The position numbers and the translations under genes were made by a program. The notes beneath the pieces are model-generated. The model had not been told where the DNA came from and did no database searches. It saw nothing but the letters and a program-made list of their open reading frames with translations. From Egicoccus sp. AB-alg2 (GTDB taxonomy: Bacteria; Actinomycetota; Nitriliruptoria; Nitriliruptorales; Nitriliruptoraceae), in assembly GCF_041821065.1 (NCBI RefSeq), contig NZ_JBGUAX010000001.1, forward strand, positions 372,001 through 436,000: 64,000 nt of DNA, written 5' to 3'. Shown here piece after piece: positions 44,612 to 51,881 of the stretch (positions within the stretch are counted from its first letter, which is position 1; each line of letters starts with the position of its first letter).

Positions 44612-44914
44612 GGCGACCGAGCCCAGGTACCGGCCGTCGCTGGCGGTCAGTGCCGCGCCACTGCCGGTACCGCCGGTTTCGTCCAGAGTCGCGTACAGCA
44701 GCGCTCGGATGTCCGTGCGGTCCTGCGGGTCGAGCACGACCGCGACGTCGAAGACCTCCTCGGTGCCGACCGGCGCGACCGCCACCTCGACACCGCCGGC
44801 GCGCAGCACGGTGCACAACGTGTCCACGAGCAACGGCGGACGGGCCGCGAGCACGACGCGGCGGGGTGGAGGCGAAACGGCTGTCACACCCGCAGTCGAC
44901 CATGCCCACTCCAC
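44537..44914 (-). CDS. Small receiver-like protein, overlapping the kinase gene tail to tail
   Basis: A frame of up to 125 residues on the minus strand between the kinase and the response regulator; its last 75 bp overlap the kinase 3' end. The central part reads VVLAARPPLLVDTLCTVLRAGGVEVAVA followed by DVAVVLDP, the alternation expected of a response-regulator receiver fold, but the phosphoacceptor region is atypical and no output domain follows. Third codon positions are strongly G/C in this frame, which supports coding. GTG 44914 or GTG 44887 are possible starts. It could be a degenerate receiver or CheY-like partner of the adjacent kinase. A chance frame is not excluded. Confidence 0.55.
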   Translation of the reverse strand: MEWAWSTAGVTAVSPPPRRVVLAARPPLLVDTLCTVLRAGGVEVAVAPVGTEEVFDVAVVLDPQDRTDIRALLYATLDETGGTGSGAALTASDGRYLGSVASDELITLLLTGAGAGGVHRASQGE

Positions 44915-44944
44915 GGCCGCATCACACGAATTGGGGAAACGCGC

Positions 44945-45604
44945 GTGACCAGTCGCCTGGCCATCGTCGAGGACCACGGGCTGATCGCGCACACGGTCGC
45001 GTCGGCGTTCCGCAGCCGCGACGTCGAGGTCACCGTCGTGCCGCCGGCGTCCGCCGACGCCCTCGTGACGACGGTCGTCGGCCTCGCCCCCGACCTCGCG
45101 CTGGTCGACCTCGACCTCGGTGACGACGTCAGCGCGCTGGACCTGCTGCCCGCCCTGGCCGAGCACGAGGTCCCCGCCGTCGTGCTGACCGGCGTACGTG
45201 ACCGCGTCCGTCACGCGCAGTGCGTCGCCGCCGGCGCCCGTGCGGTGCTCACCAAGGACGGTTCGTTCGATGAGCTGGCGGCGACGGTGGACCGGGCGCT
45301 GGCGGGCGAGCCGCTGCTGTCCCGCCACGAGCGCGAGGAACACCTCGCGTTGCTGCGCCAGCACCAGCGCGCCGAGGAGGCCCGGTTGGCACCGTTCCGC
45401 GAGCTCACGCCGCGCGAGGCCGAGGTGCTGGCCGGCCTGATACGTGGCCGGTCCGTGGAGCAGATCGCGACCGAGTGCGTGGTGGCGGTGTCGACCGTTC
45501 GCAGCCAGGTGCGTGCCATCCTGCGCAAGCTCGGCGTCAGCTCACAGCTGGCCGCGATCGCCCGCGCCAAGGAAGCCGAGTGGCAGCCGCCCAGCGGCTC
45601 CTGA
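44945..45604 (+). CDS. NarL/FixJ-family response regulator
   Basis: A 219-residue transcription factor. The receiver domain has Asp55 in LALVDLDLG as likely phosphoacceptor, acidic residues in VEDHG, the Thr in VVLTGV and the Lys in AVLTKDG. A charged linker leads to a C-terminal LuxR-type helix-turn-helix (FRELTPREAEVLAGLIRGRSVEQIATECVVAVSTVRSQVRAILRKLG, quoted here only by its ends in spirit: LTPREAEVL and VRAILRKLG). GTG 44945 has GGGGAAA upstream. It is immediately followed, after 199 bp, by the TasA-like/SipW operon and is the best candidate for its regulator. Confidence 0.9.
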   Translation: MTSRLAIVEDHGLIAHTVASAFRSRDVEVTVVPPASADALVTTVVGLAPDLALVDLDLGDDVSALDLLPALAEHEVPAVVLTGVRDRVRHAQCVAAGARAVLTKDGSFDELAATVDRALAGEPLLSRHEREEHLALLRQHQRAEEARLAPFRELTPREAEVLAGLIRGRSVEQIATECVVAVSTVRSQVRAILRKLGVSSQLAAIARAKEAEWQPPSGS

Positions 45605-45607
45605 GGC

Positions 45608-45638
45608 GGCGATTCGCCGACGTTCCTCAACTTTGAGG
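45608..45638. promoter_or_regulatory. Two inverted repeats between the response regulator and the TasA-like operon
   Basis: GGCGA-T-TCGCC (45608-45618) and CCTCAA-CT-TTGAGG (45625-45638) lie just after the regulator stop; a third pair GGTGCG/CGCACC spans about 45688-45709. The second is short-spaced and AT-richer than its surroundings, like a LuxR-family binding site. The remaining leader up to 45803 shows no clear -10. Confidence 0.4.
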
Positions 45639-45803
45639 ATGTCACGAGCGTCGACGCCCGGGAGTCTTCGGCCTGTCAGAGCGCGGGTGCGACGGCAATG
45701 ACGCACCGACCGAGAACTGGTCGCCAGGTCCGTGTCGAGCCAAGTGGCGAATCCACCCCCCGCGCACAGCTCGCCACACGGGCGAGCAATCAAGGGGTGA
45801 AAC

Positions 45804-46493
45804 GTGAACAAGAAGATTCTGGGCTCCGGCGTCGCCGTCGTTGCGGCCGCCGCACTGCTCACCGGCGGCACCTTCGCCGCCTGGAGCGACTGGGACACCA
45901 TCGAGGACAACAGCTCGGGTGCCGACCACCTCACGCTTGACCTCAACGGCAGTGGCATTGAGGGCTTCTCGAACGTCAAGCTCGCGCCGGGCGTCGAGGT
46001 CGAGCGCCAGTTCGTCGTCGCTAGCCGCGACGGTGAGACGGTGCCGGCGGCCGATCTCTACATCTCGATGGAGGAACTCGTCGGCAAGGAAGACGGCTGC
46101 CGCGGCAACAGTGAGCGAGAAGAGCAGGAGGCGATTTACGAGACCACCTGCGACGCGGAGTTCGAGACTGAGGAATTCCGGTTCGACGAACACGGTCAGT
46201 TCATCAAGGAGGCGCGCATCAACATCACCTCCACGAACGTGCCGACGGACGACCTCGACACCGCCTGCAACTCGACCCTCAACCCGCGGGGTGGCCGTCT
46301 GAACTCCATGTCGCTGCAAGACTTCGCGGCGAAGGATCGTGTGAGCCTCCTCAGCGCGGGCGAGACGCTCGGTAAGGGCGAGGGCGTCTGTGTGGGCGTC
46401 GTGATCCAGCTCCCGCAGAACGCGACCAACGCTTCCCAGGGCGACAGCGCAAGCTTCGATCTGCGTTTCGACCTCGAGCAGGCGATCAGCTGA
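45804..46493 (+). CDS. TasA/camelysin-like secreted protein (SipW substrate)
   Basis: A 229-residue exported protein. The N-terminus MNKKILGSGVAVVAAAALLTGGTFAAWSD is a signal peptide with the GTFAAWSD cleavage context typical of SipW-processed TasA, camelysin and related proteins; it is followed by the family-like segment NSSGADHLTLDLNGSG. The mature part is acidic, has several cysteines and a beta-rich pattern ending ASFDLRFDLEQAIS. TasA-type proteins polymerise into biofilm fibres in Bacillus. GTG 45804 has AAGGGG upstream. Third codon positions are somewhat less GC-rich than in the neighbours (codons such as ATT, GAA and CAA are frequent), which hints at a different history. Assembly into fibres is an inference. 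Confidence 0.82.
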   Translation: MNKKILGSGVAVVAAAALLTGGTFAAWSDWDTIEDNSSGADHLTLDLNGSGIEGFSNVKLAPGVEVERQFVVASRDGETVPAADLYISMEELVGKEDGCRGNSEREEQEAIYETTCDAEFETEEFRFDEHGQFIKEARINITSTNVPTDDLDTACNSTLNPRGGRLNSMSLQDFAAKDRVSLLSAGETLGKGEGVCVGVVIQLPQNATNASQGDSASFDLRFDLEQAIS

Positions 46494-46569
46494 GGCTGAA
46501 GCCGACGACCGGGTGGGCTGAGGCCCGCCCGGTCGCTCCATGTTCGGTTGCTTGGAGGAGATGTCGACC

Positions 46570-47136
46570 ATGACGGCCATCGCGCGCGCGGCCAGCAGGC
46601 TGGCGACAGCCGCAGCGGTGCTGCTGGCTGTTCTCGTTCTCGCGGTGGCCTTCGTGATTCCTCGCCTGACCGGTGGCGCGGCGCTCACCGTGTTGAGCGG
46701 ATCGATGACCCCCACGTATCCGGTGGGATCAATCGTCCTCGTGGTCCCGGCGAACCCGACCGAGATCGTGCCGGGTGACGTCATCACCTTCCAGACGCAG
46801 CCGGGCGTCCAGGAGTTCGTCACCCACCGTGTCGTTCGCGTGCAGGACACTGATCCGCTCAGTTTCGTCACCAAGGGCGACGCCAACTCCGGCGAGGACC
46901 GGGAACCGGTCCCCGCGGGCGCCGTTCGCGGCACCGTCCGGTTTCACCTTCCGTACCTGGGGTCGATCTCCGACTTCGTGCGGACGCCGGCGGGGATGCT
47001 GACCCTCGGTGGGCCGCTCCTACTGCTCTTCATGGTCCAACAGTTCGCGAACATGCGAAGCGAACTCCGCCGCGAGCGGACAGACGCCTCCCACGACTCC
47101 CCCACCGCGACGGAGAAAGTGGACAGCCGTGCCTGA
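46570..47136 (+). CDS. sipW: SipW-type (ER-like) signal peptidase I
   Basis: Membrane signal peptidase expected to process the TasA-like proteins on either side. The 188-residue protein has an N-terminal membrane segment, the nucleophile motif VLSGSMTPTYPVGSIVLV (catalytic Ser), THRVV with His in place of the Lys of ordinary bacterial signal peptidases, TKGDANSGED, and a C-terminal membrane segment. The Ser-His arrangement and two anchors define the ER/SipW type. ATG 46570 is chosen because GGAGGAG ends nine bases upstream; ATGs at 46540 and 46561 are alternatives. The gene order substrate-sipW-substrate mirrors the Bacillus tapA-sipW-tasA layout. Confidence 0.88.
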   Translation: MTAIARAASRLATAAAVLLAVLVLAVAFVIPRLTGGAALTVLSGSMTPTYPVGSIVLVVPANPTEIVPGDVITFQTQPGVQEFVTHRVVRVQDTDPLSFVTKGDANSGEDREPVPAGAVRGTVRFHLPYLGSISDFVRTPAGMLTLGGPLLLLFMVQQFANMRSELRRERTDASHDSPTATEKVDSRA

Positions 47137-47986
47137 CTCTCGCAGCGCTCCCGTTGCGCGAACGCGGCGCGCCGACCGGCCGCGTCGGCGACGCGCACGC
47201 TGGCGTCGCTGCAGCGCCGCTACGGCGTCGCTCGCCCTCGTGCTGGCGACCGCGAGCCTCGTCGTACCCGGCACGTACGCCGCGTGGTCCGACTTTGACG
47301 TCATCGAGGGGAATTCGGTCGGCGCCGACGTCTGGGAGCCGGACGAGGTCGAGTTCCGGATCATCGTCTGCCAGACGATCAACGTCGGCGAGCAGGGCCG
47401 CGTCCGCGTGCTGATCCCACAGACGGCGGCCTTCAACCCTATGGATCTCGACGTCACGACCCTCCGCTTCGGCGCGGAGGGCCACGAGGTGGCGCCCGTA
47501 CTCGAGGACAAGGGCCTTGGCGGCGTGTGCGAGCCAGGCCCGGCTCGAGGCCGCGTCCTCTACTTCGACATGCCGGTACCGGAGCTGACCCCTGACGACA
47601 CGCACGGCTGCGTCATCGGGGCGCTGCTCGATGGATCTCCTGGCCGTGGCTGCACGACCCTCGAGTACTCGAGCAGTCCTAGGCCCGCGTTACTCGAGGA
47701 TTCCGAGGTAGAGCAAACGCGCGATGACCTCGAGAAGTCTGCGGCCGAAGCCGAGGCTCCGACGGACGTGCCGGTGCCGGACGGCGACGTCACCGACGAC
47801 GAGCGCCCTCTGGATACTTCAGGCGACGGCACCGGGCGGACGACGGAACAGCGCCCCGGCGAGACCGACCGAGGGGCATACCTCGATGACACCACTGTCG
47901 AGGAGAGCCAGCCCATCCAGCCGGCCGAAGCCCCGACGGTGGACGTCGATGTCGACGAACCCGCAGGTGTCGAGAGACGACCGTGA
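47129..47986 (+). CDS. Second SipW-type secreted protein with acidic repeat-like tail
   Basis: A 285-residue exported protein. After an Arg-rich N-terminus and a hydrophobic segment it has GTYAAWSDFDVIEGNSVGAD, nearly the same cleavage and post-cleavage motif as the TasA-like protein upstream (GTFAAWSDWDTIEDNSSGAD). A beta-rich domain with four cysteines follows to about residue 180, then an acidic Glu/Asp/Pro/Thr-rich tail of about 100 residues with no membrane anchor. GTG 47129 overlaps the sipW end by eight bases. It may be a minor or capping subunit that associates with the TasA-like protein. Confidence 0.8.
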   Translation: MPDSRSAPVARTRRADRPRRRRARWRRCSAATASLALVLATASLVVPGTYAAWSDFDVIEGNSVGADVWEPDEVEFRIIVCQTINVGEQGRVRVLIPQTAAFNPMDLDVTTLRFGAEGHEVAPVLEDKGLGGVCEPGPARGRVLYFDMPVPELTPDDTHGCVIGALLDGSPGRGCTTLEYSSSPRPALLEDSEVEQTRDDLEKSAAEAEAPTDVPVPDGDVTDDERPLDTSGDGTGRTTEQRPGETDRGAYLDDTTVEESQPIQPAEAPTVDVDVDEPAGVERRP

Positions 47987-48870
47987 TGCCACCGTCAGCT
48001 CCTTTCACGCGGCGTCTGACACTGGTGCCCACCTTGACGATGCTGCTCCTGGCATCAGCGGCCGTCGTCCACGCGCAGTCGCCGGCGATTGACATCCGGA
48101 TCCTCGATGCACATGGCGACGTCGTGCCGGCGATCGAGGTCGAGGGGATCTATCCCACCGCTACCGCCGAGCACCTCGTCTTCCTGACCGTCGGCGCGTC
48201 GGGTGGCGTCGGCCCCTCGAACGTCGACGTGGAGATCCGCGACCTGCGTGACTACGAGAACGGGTGCTCACGTCCGGAGGTGCGAGCGGGCGACACGACG
48301 TGCGGACCCGGCCCGGACCAGGGCGAGCTATCCGGGCAGCTGGAGATGACCTGGCAACGAGGCGTCGCTGACAGCGACGACACGTGCGCGGTCGACGAGA
48401 CTCTCCTCTCCGGATCGACCCTGCGCGACCTCGAGGGGGTCCGCATCGGCATCGGCCAGGTCGGGACCGATGAGCGCATCTGCCTCGCCCTCACGCAACA
48501 CTTCCGCGCGGATCCGAGGAACAACCTGGCACAGGGCGACTCCTCCGTGTTCGACCTACGCGTCCATGCCGAGCAGGTGCTCGGGGACGCCCGCGACGCA
48601 CCTGATACCTCGCCCGAAGTGGTTCCGCCGGAGGACGTCGACGGCGGTTCTGTCCCTGAGGGCAAAGACGACGAGAGTGCCGATGGCCGGCAGGAGACGG
48701 TCCTGTCAGAACGCCATGATCGGACGGCCCGGACTTCACCAGACTCGGTACCCGACACCCGCGGCCTGCCGCGCACCGGTTTCGACCTGTCAGTGCTCGT
48801 CGCGGTCGCTGCCCTCGCACTGTTGGCCGGGCTCCGCGTGCTGCGCCGCCCACGGAAGCCACCGGGGTAG
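47983..48870 (+). CDS. LPXTG-anchored surface protein of the SipW operon
   Basis: A 295-residue protein with an N-terminal signal peptide (to about residue 32, ...VVHAQS), a beta-rich domain with several cysteines and the SVFDLRVHAEQ ending that echoes the TasA-like protein (SFDLRFDLEQ), an acidic linker, and a complete sorting signal: LPRTG at residues 262-266, a hydrophobic stretch and the basic tail RRPRK. It should be covalently attached to peptidoglycan by a sortase. It overlaps the preceding gene by four bases. No sortase is encoded in the window, so it must rely on one elsewhere. A likely role is to anchor the fibre formed by the upstream proteins to the wall. Confidence 0.82.
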   Translation: MMPPSAPFTRRLTLVPTLTMLLLASAAVVHAQSPAIDIRILDAHGDVVPAIEVEGIYPTATAEHLVFLTVGASGGVGPSNVDVEIRDLRDYENGCSRPEVRAGDTTCGPGPDQGELSGQLEMTWQRGVADSDDTCAVDETLLSGSTLRDLEGVRIGIGQVGTDERICLALTQHFRADPRNNLAQGDSSVFDLRVHAEQVLGDARDAPDTSPEVVPPEDVDGGSVPEGKDDESADGRQETVLSERHDRTARTSPDSVPDTRGLPRTGFDLSVLVAVAALALLAGLRVLRRPRKPPG

Positions 48871-48901
48871 GGTGGAGGGCTGCCGTCGGAGCGAGGTACC
48901 G

Positions 48902-49627
48902 ATGCTCGAACGCGAATGGGTCAGCGTCCGTGATCCCGCCGACGACCATCGGCGCTACACCTTCGACGTCTCGTTCCTGCTGTCCAACTACACCTGCATC
49001 TACGGCGCCGGCTGCCAGGGCATCACCGCGGACGACGACCCGATCCTCGGGTGTTGCATCCACGGCGCCTACCTCAACGAGGACGACGACGCCGAGGAAC
49101 TGCTGCGCATCGTCGAGGAGGATCTCGACCCCGCGACGATGCAGTTCCACCGGCAGGCGATGCGCAAGGGACTGCTGGTCGAGGACGAGGAGGGCGAGCA
49201 GCACACGCGCGTGCACAAAAGCGCCTGCATCCTGTTGAACCGGGCCGGATTCCCCGGCGGGGAAGGGTGCGCGTTGCACCACCTCGCCGAGCGGCAGGGT
49301 GTCCACCACATGACCCACAAGCCGGTCGTGTGCTGGCAGGTGCCGCTGCACCGCACGGTCTCCGAGGAGACGGCCGACGACGGGGCCACCCTGGAGGTGC
49401 ACACCATCGCCGCCTACCAGCGCGGTCACTGGGGCGAGGGCGGCGCCGATTTCGGCTGGTGGTGCCTCGACGACGACCAGGCCTTCGTCGGCCGGCGACC
49501 GGTGTACCGCTCCATGGAGACGGAGTTACGCACCATGGTGGGCGACGACGTCTACGACACCCTGGCGGGCTTCCTGGACCAGCGACGTGGACAGCGTGGA
49601 CGGGTGCGGTTCCTGCCGATGCTCTGA
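48902..49627 (+). CDS. Cysteine-cluster protein, YkgJ/DUF3109-like
   Basis: A 241-residue cytoplasmic protein. Near residues 28-55 it has the cluster NYTCIYGAGCQGI...GCCIHGAYL, with four cysteines in the C-x5-C-...-CC pattern of zinc or iron-sulphur cluster proteins of the YkgJ type, and further Cys at SACILL, GCALHH and VVCWQ. It ends with an aromatic/acidic region (FGWWCLDDDQAFVG). ATG 48902 is the first plausible start. TAGGGT formed at the preceding stop (48868-48873) could be its -10. The function is unknown. It lies five bases from the convergent dinB end. Confidence 0.75.
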   Translation: MLEREWVSVRDPADDHRRYTFDVSFLLSNYTCIYGAGCQGITADDDPILGCCIHGAYLNEDDDAEELLRIVEEDLDPATMQFHRQAMRKGLLVEDEEGEQHTRVHKSACILLNRAGFPGGEGCALHHLAERQGVHHMTHKPVVCWQVPLHRTVSEETADDGATLEVHTIAAYQRGHWGEGGADFGWWCLDDDQAFVGRRPVYRSMETELRTMVGDDVYDTLAGFLDQRRGQRGRVRFLPML

Positions 49628-49631
49628 CCGT

Positions 49632-50903
49632 TCAGCGGTCGTCGAGCCGACGGTCGTCCGCGCTGGGGGTGTCGTCCGGCTCGTCCTCGTCGAGCAGCGC
49701 CGCGTACGAGACGCCGATGCCGCGGAAGCGCTCGGCGACCGAGTCGGCGACCCGTTCGACGTCCTCCCAGCGGCGATCGCCCCAGCCCGGCTGGGCATCG
49801 GTGGCGTCGGCCGGGAACAGCTCCTTCGGCGCATCCAAGGCGAGCTGTCGGGCGGCGTCACCGTCGCCGAGGTTGGACACCCCCACGCCGAGCAGGCGGA
49901 CCCGTGCCCGCTCCAGGCGCAGCCCGTCGAGCAGGTCGGTGGCGACGGTGACGAGGTCGTGCGTCCGGTCGGTCGGCGCCGGCAGGGTCGAGGACCGGGT
50001 GACCGTCTCGAACGAGCCGAAGCGGACCTTCAGCGTGATGGTGCGCCCGGACAGGCCGGCCTTGCGCAGACGGCGGCCGACCTTCTCGCACAGGCGCAGC
50101 AACTGGCGGCGCAGGACGTCCGGATCGTCGATGTCCTCGTCGTAGGTCTGCTCGGCCGAGACGGACTTCGTCGGTTGGACCGGGGTGACCGACCTGGGGT
50201 CCTCACCGCGCGCGAGGCGATGCAGGTTGTTGCCGGCGACGTCGCCGACGACCCGCTGCAGCGTGCGCAGGTCCGCGTCGGCCAGTTGCCCGACGGTCGT
50301 GAACCCGTAGGCGGTCAGCCGCTCGACGGTCTTCGGGCCGGCGCCCCACAGTTCGGCGACCGGCAGCGGGCGCAGCCGTCGCCGCACCTCGTCGCCGGGC
50401 CAGTGCAGCAGACCGTCCGGTTTGGCCTTGGCCGACAGCAGTTTCGCGACGGACTTGGTCGGGCCGATCCCGACCGAGCAGGGCAGGTCCAGGCGCCGAC
50501 GCACGTCGGCGCGGATGTGCCGCGCGATCTCCACCGGCGGCCCGAACAGCCGGACGGCGCCGGAGACGTCGAGGAAGGCCTCGTCGAGCGAGAGCGGCTC
50601 GACCAGCGGCGTGTAGCTCTGCAGGATCGTCATGACCTCGCGCGAGACGTCGCGGTAGACGTCGAACCGCGGGGCGGCGACCACGAGGTCCGGACACAGG
50701 CGCCGGGCGCGGACCATCGGCATGGCGCTGCGGACGCCGAAGCGGCGGGCCTCGTAGGAGGCGGCGGCAACGACGCCCCGGCCTCCTGCACCGCCGACGA
50801 CGACCGGACGTCCCCGCAGGCCCGGGTCGTCGCGCTGTTCGACCGAGGCGTAGAACGCATCCATGTCGACGTGGAGGATCGGCTCGTCGACACGGGCGGT
50901 CAC
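49632..50903 (-). CDS. dinB: DNA polymerase IV (Y family)
   Basis: Translesion polymerase. The 423-residue protein has the metal-binding motifs HVDMDAFYASVEQ at residue 11 and PLSLDEAFLDVSGA near residue 105, so it is catalytically complete and not an ImuB-type inactive paralogue. The YxxR-like segment SYEARRFGVRSAMPM, the helix-hairpin-helix (LPVAELWGAGPKTVERL) and the little-finger domain follow. The C-terminus is an acidic tail without an obvious beta-clamp motif. GTG 50903 has AGGAGGAG upstream. A perfect LexA box at 50963-50976 lies 60 bp before the start, indicating SOS induction. Confidence 0.94.
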   Translation of the reverse strand: MTARVDEPILHVDMDAFYASVEQRDDPGLRGRPVVVGGAGGRGVVAAASYEARRFGVRSAMPMVRARRLCPDLVVAAPRFDVYRDVSREVMTILQSYTPLVEPLSLDEAFLDVSGAVRLFGPPVEIARHIRADVRRRLDLPCSVGIGPTKSVAKLLSAKAKPDGLLHWPGDEVRRRLRPLPVAELWGAGPKTVERLTAYGFTTVGQLADADLRTLQRVVGDVAGNNLHRLARGEDPRSVTPVQPTKSVSAEQTYDEDIDDPDVLRRQLLRLCEKVGRRLRKAGLSGRTITLKVRFGSFETVTRSSTLPAPTDRTHDLVTVATDLLDGLRLERARVRLLGVGVSNLGDGDAARQLALDAPKELFPADATDAQPGWGDRRWEDVERVADSVAERFRGIGVSYAALLDEDEPDDTPSADDRRLDDR

Positions 50904-50962
50904 GACCTGCTCCTCCTCGCGCGGCACGGCCCGGCGCGGTTCCCGTTCGTGATGCGGGCGAC

Positions 50963-50976
50963 CGAACGCACGTTCG
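50963..50976. promoter_or_regulatory. LexA (SOS) box of dinB
   Basis: CGAAC-GCAC-GTTCG is an exact match to the actinobacterial/Bacillus-type LexA operator CGAAC-N4-GTTCG. On the minus strand it follows a TACGCT hexamer (50986-50981) by four bases, so LexA would cover the transcription start. Confidence 0.88.
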
Positions 50977-51108
50977 CCGTAGCGTACCGGCCGGGGGCCC
51001 ACGTCCGTGGCGAAGGGGCTGCGGTGACGGATGAGCATGCGAATGTGAACGATCACTAACCTTTGCCGTCCGACTCCTCTTCCCCCGCTGCGACGAAGGG
51101 CTCCACCG

Positions 51109-51816
51109 ATGCCGATCCAGGCCGTATCCGACCACGTCGCGGTGGCTGTGCCGTCGATCGAGGACGCGGCCGGCCGCTGGCACGACGCGCTCGGTGGTGG
51201 GTGGGTGACGCCGCGCTTCGCGGCCGAGCGTGCCGGGTTCGCGACCCGGCAACTGCGCTACCCGGGCGGCGCGAAGCTGGAACTGCTGGAGCCGACCGAC
51301 GAGGACGGGTTCGCCGCTCGTTTCCTGGAGCGTTTCGGGGCACGGATCCACCACGTCACGCTCAAGGTGCCGGCGCTGCTGCCCGCGGTTGAGACGCTCG
51401 AGCAGGACGGGTTCGACGTGGTCGACGTCTTCGCCGAGGGTGACGTCTGGCACGAGGCGTTCCTACGGCCGACGCAGGTCGGCGGACTCATCGTGCAGGT
51501 CGCCTGGGCGGGGCGAACCGAGGAGGACTGGGCACGGCTGACGGGCACGTCGCCGGAATCGCCGCGTCCGGACGCTGCGACCCTGTTGGGACCGACGCTG
51601 CAGCATCCGCGCCCGAGCGAGGCCGCGCAGGTCTGGAAGTGCCTGGGTGCCGAGGTGGTGGGTAGCGATGACGGCATCGTCGCCCGCTGGCCGGACGCAC
51701 CGCTGGACGTCGTGGTCGAACCGGGTGCGGCGGCCGGCCCGGTGGGCCTGCGCTTCACCGACGCCTCCCCCATCGCCGCCGACGATACGCACGGGCCGCC
51801 GGTCATCTCCAGCTGA
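51109..51816 (+). CDS. VOC-family (glyoxalase/methylmalonyl-CoA epimerase-like) protein
   Basis: A 235-residue metalloenzyme-like protein made of paired beta-alpha-beta-beta-beta units. The first module starts VSDHVAVAVPSIEDAAGRWHDALGG with the His of the first metal position, and RIHHVTLKVPAL begins the second, giving the His pairs typical of the fold; LELLEP offers a Glu ligand. The C-terminal 80 residues form another, less conserved half-module. The epimerase-like N-terminal sequence suggests an acyl-CoA or hydroxyacid substrate, but the family is too broad to name one. It is divergent from dinB. Confidence 0.8.
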   Translation: MPIQAVSDHVAVAVPSIEDAAGRWHDALGGGWVTPRFAAERAGFATRQLRYPGGAKLELLEPTDEDGFAARFLERFGARIHHVTLKVPALLPAVETLEQDGFDVVDVFAEGDVWHEAFLRPTQVGGLIVQVAWAGRTEEDWARLTGTSPESPRPDAATLLGPTLQHPRPSEAAQVWKCLGAEVVGSDDGIVARWPDAPLDVVVEPGAAAGPVGLRFTDASPIAADDTHGPPVISS

Positions 51817-51881
51817 CTGATGGCCGCTTCCGTCATCCAGACGAAGCGCGCCGTGCGACGGTGCCGTGATCGCCCGTCGGT

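Noticed and set aside
45804-48870. TasA-like proteins as fimbrial or type IV pilins
   Set aside because: No prepilin cleavage motif or pilin assembly ATPase; the cleavage context and adjacent ER-type signal peptidase fit SipW substrates.
49632-50903. Identification of the Y-family gene as imuB, partner of dnaE2
   Set aside because: Both catalytic motifs (DMDAFYASVE and SLDEAFLD) are intact, so it is a working Pol IV; ImuB has lost these residues.
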